Below, piece by piece: positions 18,729 through 28,342 of a DNA stretch of 64,000 nucleotides. How positions within the stretch are numbered: the stretch's first letter is position 1; every line of letters begins with the position of its first letter. Under the pieces are notes generated by a model. The model ran no database searches and had not been told where the DNA came from. It was given only the letters and a program-made list of their open reading frames with translations. The stretch comes from Profundicola sp048268105 (GTDB lineage: Bacteria; Bacteroidota; Bacteroidia; Flavobacteriales; Weeksellaceae), in the NCBI GenBank assembly GCA_048268105.1, contig JBLWWH010000010.1, positions 37,236 through 101,235 of the forward strand. The letters are read 5' to 3'. Made by a program: the position numbers and the translations under genes.

Positions 18729-19001
18729 ATGATTGGTGAACACATACGAACGCTAAGAGAAGCTAATGATATCCTGCTGCGGCAACTTGCTGCAAAGCTA
18801 GATATGGATCAAGCGATGTTGAGTAAGATGGAACGTGGTGAACGCTCTTTTAGAAGAGAGGACATAGACACGCTGGCAAAAATCTTTAAACAGTCCAAAA
18901 AAGAACTAATTACAATGTGGCTGGCAGACAAGATTTTGAAAACGGTAGGCAGTGAAAAGTTCTCTAAGGAGGCATTGAGACTTGCTATTGAAAATGTATA
19001 A
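18729..19001 (+). CDS. XRE-family HTH regulator (controller-protein type), 90 aa
   Basis: Residues 1-60 form a standard XRE helix-turn-helix: IRTLREANDILLRQLAAKLD, then MDQAMLSKMERGERSFRRED. The short length and position directly before a helicase/methylase operon match controller-type regulators of restriction or defence loci, which delay or limit expression. It ends 18 nt before the SNF2 gene, so it is probably cotranscribed. It may also act on the divergent envelope operon, since both share one intergenic region. Confidence 0.9.
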   Translation: MIGEHIRTLREANDILLRQLAAKLDMDQAMLSKMERGERSFRREDIDTLAKIFKQSKKELITMWLADKILKTVGSEKFSKEALRLAIENV

Positions 19002-19019
19002 CGACCAATAAAGTATAAT

Positions 19020-21863
19020 TTGAATAACGATACACTAACCCAACAAACCAAAAAAGTTACTCCAGGAATAAGGATTAGCTTAAGAGGAGAAGACTTTATT
19101 GTGACAAATAGGGAACGAGACATTATCGATGTCGAAGGGATTTCTGAATTAGTCTATGGTCAAAGCTTTAAGTTTGATCTAAGATTAGAAAAAAACTATA
19201 AAGTCATACAGCCAGAGGAAACTGAATTAAAAGCAGATACCTCTACGCACTACAGACAAACAAAGTTGTTTCTTGAAACTACCTTTAGAAATTCATCACA
19301 TTACTCAGAACATATTGAAATCGCTCATAAAGCAGCCATTCGTGGCGCAAGCTATCAATATGAATCAACTATAAAAGCACTCAAATTACCACAACCTAAA
19401 ATTCTAATTGCTGATGCAGTAGGTTTGGGTAAAACGGTACAAGTAGGAATCTTTCTTGCAGAATTGATAAGACGCGGAAAAGGAAAGAAAGTATTAGTAG
19501 TAACACCTAAATCTATCTTGGCTCAATTTCAACAAGAGATATGGGCACGTTTTGCAATTCCATTAGTACGATTAGATAGTCAAGGAATTGCTAGAATCAA
19601 AACAGAGATTCCATCTAACAAAAATCCATTTGATTATTATGATAAAGTAATTGTGTCGATTGACACCCTTAAAAACAATGCAAAGTTTAGGCATTATTTA
19701 GAGCGTGTAAAATGGGATATAGTTGCTATTGATGAATGCCACACAGTTGCAAACGTAGCGTCTCAACGTGGTGGTTTAGCAAAGTTCTTGTCGGAACGAA
19801 CAGAAGCTATGGTTTTAACATCTGCAACACCTCACAATGGTAAGCGAGAGAATTTTGCAAACCTTATTGGTATGTTAGATCCAACAGCGATTCCATTTGA
19901 TGGTGAGTTTACCAAAGAAGATATCCAACCTTTATATGTTCGTAGATTTAAAAAAGATATTGAAGATGAAGTTGGCGATGCCTTTAGAGATCGTATCACG
20001 AGTAAAATAGACTGCCCATTACATCAAGATGAAGAGGAAGCGCTTAGAATCATTCAAGATTTCAAAAAAGTGGCTCAAGAAGAAAGTAATGGGAATTCCA
20101 CTTTTGGAGCACTTTTATTTTCGATAGGTCTATTTAAAGCCTATATGTCTTCGCCTAAAGCTTGTTTGGAAACAGTTATCAATAGAATAGAAAAAAATCG
20201 TGATGAAGAAGGCGTTCTTGAACACCTCGATGATTTAAGAGAAATTCTTCAAAAGATTGTAGACGAAAAAAGCGATTCTAAATATAATCAGCTCAAATTC
20301 AAGTTGGATCAGATGGGTTGGAAAGGAAGAAAGAATGATGAACGTATCATCATTTTTGCAGAACGTCGTGCAACCTTAAACGAACTGGAAAAGAATTTAA
20401 CGGAGGACTTTGGATTAAAACCAAAAGCAGTTGTTCAGTTTAATGGAAGTTTGACCGATACGCAGCAACAAGATATACTAGAAGACTTCTCAAAAGAAGA
20501 CAGTGAGATTCGTTTGTTCTTAGCTTCAGATGCAGGTAGTCAAGGTGTAAACCTTCATTATTTCTGTAATCAAATGTTTAATTATGATATCCCTTGGTCT
20601 ATCATCACATTAGACCAAAGAAATGGCCGTATTGACCGTTTTGGACAAACCGAAACCCCATTTATTTACTACTTGATTTCAGATTCTAAAAGTGAAGATG
20701 TACAAGGCGATATTAGAATTGTAGAGAAACTAAAGGAGAAAGAGGAAGAAGTTCACAAGAGCTTAGGAGATGCAGGAAGTGTAATGGGCTTTTATGACCA
20801 GCAACAGGAAACTAAATTGGTTGAAAAAGCACTAGCCTCTGGCGATGCGTCTATTTTAGATACTAAGGATGAAAATGCAATTGATGACGACTGGCTTGCA
20901 GGACTTACAGAAGATAGCGCTGCAACAAGAGCTTCTTATAAAATCGATGAAGGTTTTGCTTCCTTTTATCAAGATGACTTTAGTTATTACGCTACTTTGA
21001 TTGACGAACTCAAGGCAGAAGACGATAGACTCATCCCTCGAATTACTATTGATAGAGATGATAAAGTTGTAGAGATTGAACAATTTGAAGAGTTATCTTC
21101 TAAAGGTGTTTTATACGATATGCCTAAAGAAGCTTTTCCAAAAAAGAACGAAACGTTCAACTTAACAACTAATCCAGAAATTGTTGAGCAAGCTATCATA
21201 AGAGCCAGAAAGAAACAAAATGAATGGCCTAACTTCCAGTTGTTATACGATTTGAATCCTATTGCAAAATGGATGCAATACAAACTTCTAGGTCAAGTAG
21301 ATCGCGGTAAGGCGCTTGTTGCAAGATTGCGAGAACCATTACCTAAAAACACAGCTTGGTTTGTGTTTCAAGGAATCACTTCTAATCAGCAAGGGAAACC
21401 TATTTTTTCAAAAACCTATGTCATAGGAAAATCTTTTGATGGTGTTAGTGTGGGAAGTCTCGAAGATTTTGAAGAGTTCTTAAATCAGTTCCGTCTTAAA
21501 GACACATTACCAGAGTTAGAAACTACCGCAGCACAGCTCAACCAGATTAAGGACTTACTTCCAGAAGCGGTTAAAAGTGCAAAGCAGTTTTATAATCTCA
21601 AAATACAAGGTGGTTTAGAAGATGAAAAAGAAGAACAATTAGAAATATACCAGAAAAAGCTTGAAAAGTGGCTAACTGCATCAGAGCTGCAGATGGAAAT
21701 TAAATTTGGAGAAGAAGATGCTGGTATAGGCAGCGCACATAAAAAGAAAAGACAGAAAGAAGTAAATTTTGTAAAAAGCCAAATGGATACTTTTTATAAC
21801 GAATACTTCCAGTTGGAGAATGAGCCGTTCCTTAGAGTGCTGGCAGTATTTTATAATGCATAA
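19020..21863 (+). CDS. SNF2-family helicase, DrmD-like, 947 aa
   Basis: SF2/SNF2 motifs are in order: Walker A ADAVGLGKTVQVG near residue 133, the DECH box (VAIDECHT) near 237, motif III TSATPHNGK, and motif VI QRNGRIDRFGQ near 533. It translocates on double-stranded DNA using ATP. The N-terminal PGIRISLRGEDFIVTNRE resembles starts of defence-associated SNF2 proteins. I accept the TTG start at 19020 because no ATG precedes the conserved N-terminus. It is followed 6 nt later by the methylase gene. In DISARM class 1, DrmD (SNF2) adjoins DrmMI (adenine methylase), which is the arrangement here. Confidence 0.9.
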   Translation: MNNDTLTQQTKKVTPGIRISLRGEDFIVTNRERDIIDVEGISELVYGQSFKFDLRLEKNYKVIQPEETELKADTSTHYRQTKLFLETTFRNSSHYSEHIEIAHKAAIRGASYQYESTIKALKLPQPKILIADAVGLGKTVQVGIFLAELIRRGKGKKVLVVTPKSILAQFQQEIWARFAIPLVRLDSQGIARIKTEIPSNKNPFDYYDKVIVSIDTLKNNAKFRHYLERVKWDIVAIDECHTVANVASQRGGLAKFLSERTEAMVLTSATPHNGKRENFANLIGMLDPTAIPFDGEFTKEDIQPLYVRRFKKDIEDEVGDAFRDRITSKIDCPLHQDEEEALRIIQDFKKVAQEESNGNSTFGALLFSIGLFKAYMSSPKACLETVINRIEKNRDEEGVLEHLDDLREILQKIVDEKSDSKYNQLKFKLDQMGWKGRKNDERIIIFAERRATLNELEKNLTEDFGLKPKAVVQFNGSLTDTQQQDILEDFSKEDSEIRLFLASDAGSQGVNLHYFCNQMFNYDIPWSIITLDQRNGRIDRFGQTETPFIYYLISDSKSEDVQGDIRIVEKLKEKEEEVHKSLGDAGSVMGFYDQQQETKLVEKALASGDASILDTKDENAIDDDWLAGLTEDSAATRASYKIDEGFASFYQDDFSYYATLIDELKAEDDRLIPRITIDRDDKVVEIEQFEELSSKGVLYDMPKEAFPKKNETFNLTTNPEIVEQAIIRARKKQNEWPNFQLLYDLNPIAKWMQYKLLGQVDRGKALVARLREPLPKNTAWFVFQGITSNQQGKPIFSKTYVIGKSFDGVSVGSLEDFEEFLNQFRLKDTLPELETTAAQLNQIKDLLPEAVKSAKQFYNLKIQGGLEDEKEEQLEIYQKKLEKWLTASELQMEIKFGEEDAGIGSAHKKKRQKEVNFVKSQMDTFYNEYFQLENEPFLRVLAVFYNA

Positions 21864-21869
21864 CGAGTA

Positions 21870-24800
21870 ATGATAGAATTTTTAGAAAATATAGGCGGTT
21901 ACTTTTCTCAGCATTTCTTTGATGAAGATTTTCCAAAGAAAGTGTTTGATAAATCGGGCTATGGTGCAGACCACATTAAAGAGTTTACCAGTAAAATGGG
22001 ACCTTTAAGTGAGAAGTATTATAAGTTTAAAAACGATTTCTTAAACCTACGTAGAACTAAGGATAAAGTAAAAAGAACGCACGATTTCCACACAGAACTG
22101 TTACAAGCATTGGGTTACATTAATGGCGTAAGGGCTTATGATGAACCTGTGGTAATGGACGATAAAAAAATCATCCCAGTACGTTACAGATTCAACAAGA
22201 ATAACAAGCCTTATCTATACATAATGGAGATGCAACCTATGATTCAAGTAGGTGATGTAGACGCAGACGGATTGTATGAGCAAAGCTATATGAAGGAAGA
22301 CTGGGAGAAAGTACTTCCAGACTCTTGGGATGGTTATGACATACGACCAGAGGTTATAAAAGAAGCACTTTCAGAATTGTTCTTACTTCCAGAAGAAGAA
22401 CGTCCGGTTTATTTAATAATGCTTGCTGGTCCTAAAATATTTTTGATTCAGTATGAAAAGTGGAAGTTTGATAGCTATTTACTTTTTGACTTAGAAGAAC
22501 TTTTTACCGTAACTAAAACTGCTTCAAACAGAAATTTACTAGCCTTATTCTATGCGCTATTAGCCAAAAAGCAATTCATTTCAGAAACTGAAAGTGTTTT
22601 GGTTGGTCTAGAAGAAGATGCACATAAAGCCAGTTATGGCGTTACCGTGACTTTAAAAAGTGCCGTTATCTATGCGGTAGAAGAACTGGCAAATGAAGCC
22701 ATTTACTACAAAACATCACAAGCAAAAACACTAGAAGCAAAGAAGGAAATCGTTACGCTACTAGACAATGAAAATTTTGCAAGAGAACTCAAAGATGAAT
22801 GCCTAGAAATGGTATATCGTCTCCTATTCTTATTCTATGCAGAATCAAGAGCAGATTTAGAGATACTACCTATAAAAGATACCACTTATCAAAAAGGATA
22901 CAGTTTAGAAATGTTACGCGATCTTGAGATGGTACCATTAACGACAGACTCGTCTCGCAATGGGTATTTCTTTTCAGAAAGTTTATGGAAACTCTTTGAT
23001 TTTCTGCATACAGGATCAGACTTAAAAGATGGTTTCCAGATGCGACCATTAGATTCTCCATTGTTTGATAATTCATCCTTAAAGCAGTTAAAGGACATCC
23101 AGTTTCGTAATAAGATATTACAAGAAATTGTGGTGCGCTTATCACTTTCAGAACGCACAAAAAATAAAGGACGTGGTAGAATATCCTACTCTAATCTAGG
23201 TATTAACCAGTTAGGTAGTGTGTATGAAAGCTTACTGTCTTACTCTGGTTTCTTTGCAAGAGAAGATCTTATTGAAGTTAAAAATGCAAAAGATAAAAAC
23301 GGCTCTGACGGTACATTTTTAGTACCTAAAACCAGGCGAGACCAATTTAAGGAAACCGAAATACTAAAAGAAATTGAGCATCCAGAACAAGATGTAGTAA
23401 TTCCTAAAGGTCAGTTTGTATATCGTTTAAATGGTCGTGATCGTAAGAACTCAGCATCCTACTACACACCAGAAGTACTCACACAAACTACCGTAAAATA
23501 TACACTTAAGGGCATAATAGAACGCCTAAAATCTACACAAGCTATTGTAAATGGCACGCTTACAGGTGAGGCTTGTGCAGATGAGATTTTGGAGCTTAAA
23601 ATTCTGGAACCAGCAATGGGAGCAGCAGCGTTCCATAACGAGGTAATTAACCAACTGGCAGTAGCCTATTTAGAGTTAAAAGAAAATGAAGAACAAGCAG
23701 CTGGCCGCAAGCGCATCACACCTGGAGTTTATAAAGATGAATTACAAAAGGTAAAAGCATACATAGCAGCGAATAATGTCTACGGTGTAGATTTAAATCC
23801 AACTGCTGTAGAGCTAGGTAAACTCTCATTATGGCTTAACTGTATGCACCAGCATATGGAAACACCATTTTTTGCACACCGCCTTGGTGCTGGTAATGCA
23901 GTAGTTGGCGCTTGGTTAAAGGTTTATAACAGTAAAGATTGTTTAGAAGAATTTCCTGTATTAGCAAATGGTAAAATAGCAAAGAAGCCTATAGCTAAAC
24001 AATGGTGGGATAAAGCTCCTAAACGCGTAACGTGGAATAAAAAGGGTACGCTTTCGCGAAAGCAAAACCAAATCTATCATTTTCTATTACCAGATGATAA
24101 TATGGTGCCGAGTTATGGCATTAAATTATTGAAAAATGAATTAACCGAAGTTGAAATAACTGCTTTTAAAGACTGGCGTAATGCCTTTAAAAAACCATTA
24201 ACCAGAGTTGAGTTAAACCGACTAGAAAAAATAAGTAATGTTATAGATTACTTGCTGGAAGAACATTATAAACAGCAAATGGGTATGGTTAAAGATACCG
24301 CATCTGTTTATCAAGTATATGGGCAGCCTAATCCTCAAACAACCACTAAAGGCTACGACGAAAAAGAGCGCTTAACAGATTCTCGTAAAGACCGTAGCGC
24401 ACCTTACTTTAAGTTAAAAATGATTTTAGACTACTGGTGTAGTTTATGGTTTTGGGATGTGCGCGATATTAGATTATTGCCCAACCGTACAGAATGGTAT
24501 AATGAAGTAGAATCTATATTACAAATAGACAGTAACGAGCTACTTGCAGATGGGGCTTCGCAAGACATCAAAGACCAAATACGTAAAAAAGCAAAAGCAG
24601 GAACCTTATTTGACAACAGCGACCGTATTGAAAATATTGAGCAGTTAGCCCAACAGCATCACTTTTTTCATAACGAGATTGAGTTTATAGAAGTCTTTTA
24701 TGAGCGTGGTGGTTTTGATGTGATCGTAGGTAATCCACCTTGGTTGAAACTACAGTTTGAAGAAAAAGGAATAATGGGTGAATCCTTCCCTGAGTTAGAA

Positions 24801-26660
24801 ATAAGAAAAACTTCTGCACCTAAAGTTAGAAAGTTACAAGAAGAATTTTTAAAAATTGAAGCCCAAAGGGAAGCTTATTTTGAAGAATATATTGCTACTG
24901 AGTCTGCTGCAACCTTTATGAATGGACATCAAAATTATCCATTACTAAAAGGTCAACAAACGAATTTATACAAATGTGTTTTAGAAAATGGATTTTCATT
25001 AACTGCAAAAAGTGGTTTTATGGGATTATTGCATCCTGAAGGCGTTTATGAAGACCCAAACGGTCAACCTTTGCGCAAAGAAATGTACGAACGGTTGAAG
25101 TTTCATTTTCAATTTCAAAATGCATTCAATCTTTTTGCGGAAGTCGCACATAGAGAAAAATACGGAGCTAATATTTACTCTGGTAAATCTTCAGAAGTAG
25201 ATTTCTATTCATTAAATAACTTATTTCATCCAAGTACGATTACTGCTAGTTTTAACCATAGTGGTGCTGGTGCACCAGATGGAATAAAAATAAAGGATGA
25301 AAAAGAAAATAAATTTGTTTGGAACATAACACCTCACAAATCAAGAGTTGTAAACTTTAGAGAGAGTGAACTTCGCATACTTGCGACAACGTTTGAAAAC
25401 AGTAATAATTGGCAAGGAGCCAAATTAGTATCTATACACGCTAAGGAAATAACAACTATTCTTGAAAAATTAGGACATCTAAATAGTTCTATTAGTGATA
25501 AAAAACCTAGAGTTTCAGTTTGTTGGGATGAAACAAATGACACCAATGCTGGACACATAAAAAGAAATACAAAAATACCTGAAATACAGAAATATGAAAT
25601 GATTTATAGTGGTCCTCATTTTTTTGTAGCCAATCCTCTTTATAAAACACCTAGGGAAGTATGTGTAGAGAAAGCACATTATGATATTTTAGACCATACT
25701 GAAACTAAAATTGATACTGTCGCTAGAACAAATTATATTCCATTAAACGTAAACGAGGATTATCATTATTCAATTATTGGTTTTAAAAACGGAACTTATG
25801 AAGACGGAAGACCAAAATATGATAGTTGGTTTGACTATTATAAAATAGGTTTTAGAAAAATGTTAAGTCAGGCTGGAGAACGAACGCTAACAGGAGCTAT
25901 TTTTCCGCCTAAAACTGCTCATATTCACGGAGTAATTTCAACTACTTTTAAAAGTGAAATTGCAATGATTGAAGCAATGGGTATTACATCTTCAATAGTT
26001 TTAGACTTCTTCATTAAAACTGTAGGAGCGTCAAATCTTTCAGACAGTAGAATCAAAGCTTTCCCATTAGGAATTTCAAATCAATTTAAAGCATCGCTTT
26101 TTGTTAGAACGCTATTGTTAAATTCTGTAAACATTTATTACAAAAACTTATGGGAACGAAATTGGAATGATGATTTTAAAGAAGATACTTGGAGTAAAAA
26201 AGACACTCGATTAAAACCGTTTAGTGCCTTAACTGAAGAATGGAAATGGGAAACACCATTACGCAACTGGTTTGAGCGTAGACAAGCACTTGTGGAGATA
26301 GATGTGATTACTGCTATGGCATTAGGTTTATCCCTAGAAGAACTTATTTTAATGTATAATGTACAATTCCCTGTATTGCAACAAAATGAAGATGACACTT
26401 GGTATGATACTAAAGGTAATATTGTGTTTACGGTTTCTAAAGGATTAGTAGGTGTTGGTTTAGATAGAGGTGATTGGAATGCGATTAAGGATATGAAAGC
26501 TGGCGAAACCTACGAGCACACCATTACAAAAAGTGAATTGTATCAAGGCAAAACAGTAACCTACCACGCACCATTTACAAAGTGCGACCGTGTAGAGGAT
26601 TATAAAACAGCTTGGGCACATTTTGAGTCCATTTTTAAAACAGAAGAAGCAGTAGTATGA
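21870..26660 (+). CDS. Large N6-adenine DNA methylase (DrmMI / Eco57I-like), 1596 aa
   Basis: The SAM-binding motif I appears as ILEPAMGAAAF near residue 577, followed by VYGVDLNPTAVELGKLSLW near 638, and catalytic motif IV FDVIVGNPPWLKL near 950. These are typical of gamma-type adenine methylases of the Eco57I/PglX group. The N-terminal 550 residues and the C-terminal third probably handle target recognition. I see no clear PD-(D/E)xK nuclease. Such enzymes methylate host DNA to mark self. The 4-nt overlap (ATGA) with the next gene and the SNF2 gene upstream make it a core part of the defence operon. Confidence 0.9.
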   Translation: MIEFLENIGGYFSQHFFDEDFPKKVFDKSGYGADHIKEFTSKMGPLSEKYYKFKNDFLNLRRTKDKVKRTHDFHTELLQALGYINGVRAYDEPVVMDDKKIIPVRYRFNKNNKPYLYIMEMQPMIQVGDVDADGLYEQSYMKEDWEKVLPDSWDGYDIRPEVIKEALSELFLLPEEERPVYLIMLAGPKIFLIQYEKWKFDSYLLFDLEELFTVTKTASNRNLLALFYALLAKKQFISETESVLVGLEEDAHKASYGVTVTLKSAVIYAVEELANEAIYYKTSQAKTLEAKKEIVTLLDNENFARELKDECLEMVYRLLFLFYAESRADLEILPIKDTTYQKGYSLEMLRDLEMVPLTTDSSRNGYFFSESLWKLFDFLHTGSDLKDGFQMRPLDSPLFDNSSLKQLKDIQFRNKILQEIVVRLSLSERTKNKGRGRISYSNLGINQLGSVYESLLSYSGFFAREDLIEVKNAKDKNGSDGTFLVPKTRRDQFKETEILKEIEHPEQDVVIPKGQFVYRLNGRDRKNSASYYTPEVLTQTTVKYTLKGIIERLKSTQAIVNGTLTGEACADEILELKILEPAMGAAAFHNEVINQLAVAYLELKENEEQAAGRKRITPGVYKDELQKVKAYIAANNVYGVDLNPTAVELGKLSLWLNCMHQHMETPFFAHRLGAGNAVVGAWLKVYNSKDCLEEFPVLANGKIAKKPIAKQWWDKAPKRVTWNKKGTLSRKQNQIYHFLLPDDNMVPSYGIKLLKNELTEVEITAFKDWRNAFKKPLTRVELNRLEKISNVIDYLLEEHYKQQMGMVKDTASVYQVYGQPNPQTTTKGYDEKERLTDSRKDRSAPYFKLKMILDYWCSLWFWDVRDIRLLPNRTEWYNEVESILQIDSNELLADGASQDIKDQIRKKAKAGTLFDNSDRIENIEQLAQQHHFFHNEIEFIEVFYERGGFDVIVGNPPWLKLQFEEKGIMGESFPELEIRKTSAPKVRKLQEEFLKIEAQREAYFEEYIATESAATFMNGHQNYPLLKGQQTNLYKCVLENGFSLTAKSGFMGLLHPEGVYEDPNGQPLRKEMYERLKFHFQFQNAFNLFAEVAHREKYGANIYSGKSSEVDFYSLNNLFHPSTITASFNHSGAGAPDGIKIKDEKENKFVWNITPHKSRVVNFRESELRILATTFENSNNWQGAKLVSIHAKEITTILEKLGHLNSSISDKKPRVSVCWDETNDTNAGHIKRNTKIPEIQKYEMIYSGPHFFVANPLYKTPREVCVEKAHYDILDHTETKIDTVARTNYIPLNVNEDYHYSIIGFKNGTYEDGRPKYDSWFDYYKIGFRKMLSQAGERTLTGAIFPPKTAHIHGVISTTFKSEIAMIEAMGITSSIVLDFFIKTVGASNLSDSRIKAFPLGISNQFKASLFVRTLLLNSVNIYYKNLWERNWNDDFKEDTWSKKDTRLKPFSALTEEWKWETPLRNWFERRQALVEIDVITAMALGLSLEELILMYNVQFPVLQQNEDDTWYDTKGNIVFTVSKGLVGVGLDRGDWNAIKDMKAGETYEHTITKSELYQGKTVTYHAPFTKCDRVEDYKTAWAHFESIFKTEEAVV
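24050..24063. repeat. Iterated palindrome GCTTTCGCGAAAGC
   Basis: Exact 14-bp copy inside the large methylase gene of the defence operon, coding LSRK. Confidence 0.8.
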
Positions 26661-28048
26661 TAACAGTAGATGACATAAAGAGTATTGCAGCTTCTGGAGA
26701 AGGTTACAATGCGGAGTTTAAAGTACGATTGCCGAACAAAGTTAAAGACGTTACAGAAGAGATATGCTCTTTTGCTAACGCATCTGGCGGTACTGTATTG
26801 ATAGGTGTAGATGATGATAATGTAATACAAGGCGCTACTATAGATAACGCAAAGCGTTCTGCCATTCAAAACAGTATTAGAGAAATTAAACCAACTCTTA
26901 ATTGTGATGTATATGCTGTTGATGTAGATGGTAAGGAAGTCTGGGTTATCGAAGTCCCATCTGGTGCTCAAAAACCTTATGCGCTTAGTGGAGCTATTTA
27001 CGTGCGTAATGGTCCTAATTCACAAAAAGTAACGGAGATTGAAGAAATGCGTGATTTCTTTCAGCAGGCAGATCGCATCTATTTTGATGAAACACCTTGT
27101 CCAGCTTTTGACATTGCAACAGGTATTCACACAGAAAATTTGAATGAGTTTAAAGCAGAAGCAAATTTATCGAGCGCAGTACCTAACGAGCAAATATTCA
27201 GAAATTTAAAACTACAAGATCAAAACGCTGCTTTTAAAAATGGAGCGGTTCTGTTTTTTGCTAACGAACCACAAGAATATATAGATACTGCAGTAGTACG
27301 TTGTGTTTCTTTTAATGGTAAAGACAAGCGATACATCGTAGATGATAAAACATTTACTGGGCCATTGTATGTGCAGTACAAAGAAGCGATACAATGGTTA
27401 AAAAACAAACTAGATGTACGTTATGATATTGAAGGTACCACAGGACCACGCGAGGAAGTCTGGGAAATACCACAAACTGCCTTTAAAGAGGTCATTGTTA
27501 ATGCACTTGCTCACAGAGATTATTATGACAGAGGCGCAACCATTACCATAGAGCTTTTTGATGATCGCGTAGAAATTGCTAATCCAGGTGGATTGGTAAG
27601 TGCTGTTTCTTCTAAAGATTTTGGTAAACGTAGCCATAGTCGTAACCCATTAGTCTTTGGGCTTTTTGCCCGTATGCGTATGGTAGAGCAAATAGGTTCT
27701 GGTATAGGTCGTATTAAAGACCTTATGAAAGAAAGTGATTTACAAGCACCACAATTTTCTTTTGATGGAATGTTTACGGTAACCTTAAGACGACCATTTG
27801 ATTTTGAAAAATGGATTAATAAGTGGGAAGATAAACTTTCTACTAAAAGACTCGAAATCATAAATCAAGTTCAAAAGAATAATAAGGTCACTATTAATGA
27901 CCTTTCAAAGCATATAGGAGTTAGTGAAACTGCTATAGATAAAAATATAGATGTTCTAAAAGATTTAGGACTCTTAGAAAGAATAGGAACAAAAGGTGGT
28001 AGTTGGCTGCTACATTTTATAGATCCTGAAAATGAAGTTGGTAAATAA
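26657..28048 (+). CDS. Schlafen-AlbA domain / RecG-like ATP-binding regulator, 463 aa
   Basis: Residues about 10-120 form a Schlafen AlbA_2 domain (YNAEFKVRLPNKVKDVTEEI, then CSFANASGGTVLIGVDDD). Residues about 270-370 match the HATPase_c_4 block of RecG-related regulators (FKEVIVNALAHRDYYDRGAT, then MVEQIGSGIGRI). A C-terminal winged helix follows (VTINDLSKHIGVSETAI). Proteins of this build bind nucleic acid and are common in DISARM-like and other defence loci. The stop codon lies inside a VGK-coding repeat that continues, decayed, for 300 nt downstream, so the protein may once have been longer. Confidence 0.9.
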   Translation: MITVDDIKSIAASGEGYNAEFKVRLPNKVKDVTEEICSFANASGGTVLIGVDDDNVIQGATIDNAKRSAIQNSIREIKPTLNCDVYAVDVDGKEVWVIEVPSGAQKPYALSGAIYVRNGPNSQKVTEIEEMRDFFQQADRIYFDETPCPAFDIATGIHTENLNEFKAEANLSSAVPNEQIFRNLKLQDQNAAFKNGAVLFFANEPQEYIDTAVVRCVSFNGKDKRYIVDDKTFTGPLYVQYKEAIQWLKNKLDVRYDIEGTTGPREEVWEIPQTAFKEVIVNALAHRDYYDRGATITIELFDDRVEIANPGGLVSAVSSKDFGKRSHSRNPLVFGLFARMRMVEQIGSGIGRIKDLMKESDLQAPQFSFDGMFTVTLRRPFDFEKWINKWEDKLSTKRLEIINQVQKNNKVTINDLSKHIGVSETAIDKNIDVLKDLGLLERIGTKGGSWLLHFIDPENEVGK

Positions 28049-28342
28049 AGTGGGTGAATAAATAATTTAAAACATACTGATAATAAAGGTTTAGTAAATA
28101 GTCTTTAAACAAGGTTGGTAGATAAGGTTGGTAAATAAACTGAACATATAGATCTTAAAATAGTAGCAAATACAGGTATTAAGATAGTATTACTAATGAA
28201 GGTTGGTAAATTAAGTGGGTAGATAAGTAATAAAGTAACTACTATTAATAAAGGTGATTAAACATATAACCCATTTAAAGTGGGTAAATAAGGTGGGTAA
28301 ATAATGATTGAGATAAAGAATATAATAAATAAGAACATATAG
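28034..28342 (+). repeat. Four imperfect ~80-bp tandem units starting with doubled GGTnGGTAAATAA
   Basis: Units begin near 28034, 28111, 28199 and 28278, spaced 77, 88 and 79 nt. Each opens with one or two copies of a GGTTGGTAAATAA or GTGGGTAAATAA motif and continues with AT-rich sequence. The first unit codes the VGK end of the AlbA protein and its stop codon. Related AlbA/RecG-like regulators often have a Val-Gly-Lys repeat linker, so this tract may be a decayed C-terminal repeat. It also forms the 5' leader of the 2101-residue helicase gene. Confidence 0.7.

Noticed and set aside
26600..26971. 123-residue minus-strand frame across the methylase/AlbA junction
   Set aside because: It crosses two well-supported genes on the other strand and has no recognisable sequence.
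28034..28342. Possible CRISPR array
   Set aside because: The units are imperfect, have no conserved repeat/spacer border, and lie in the leader of a helicase gene; the repeats resemble VGK-coding linker DNA instead.
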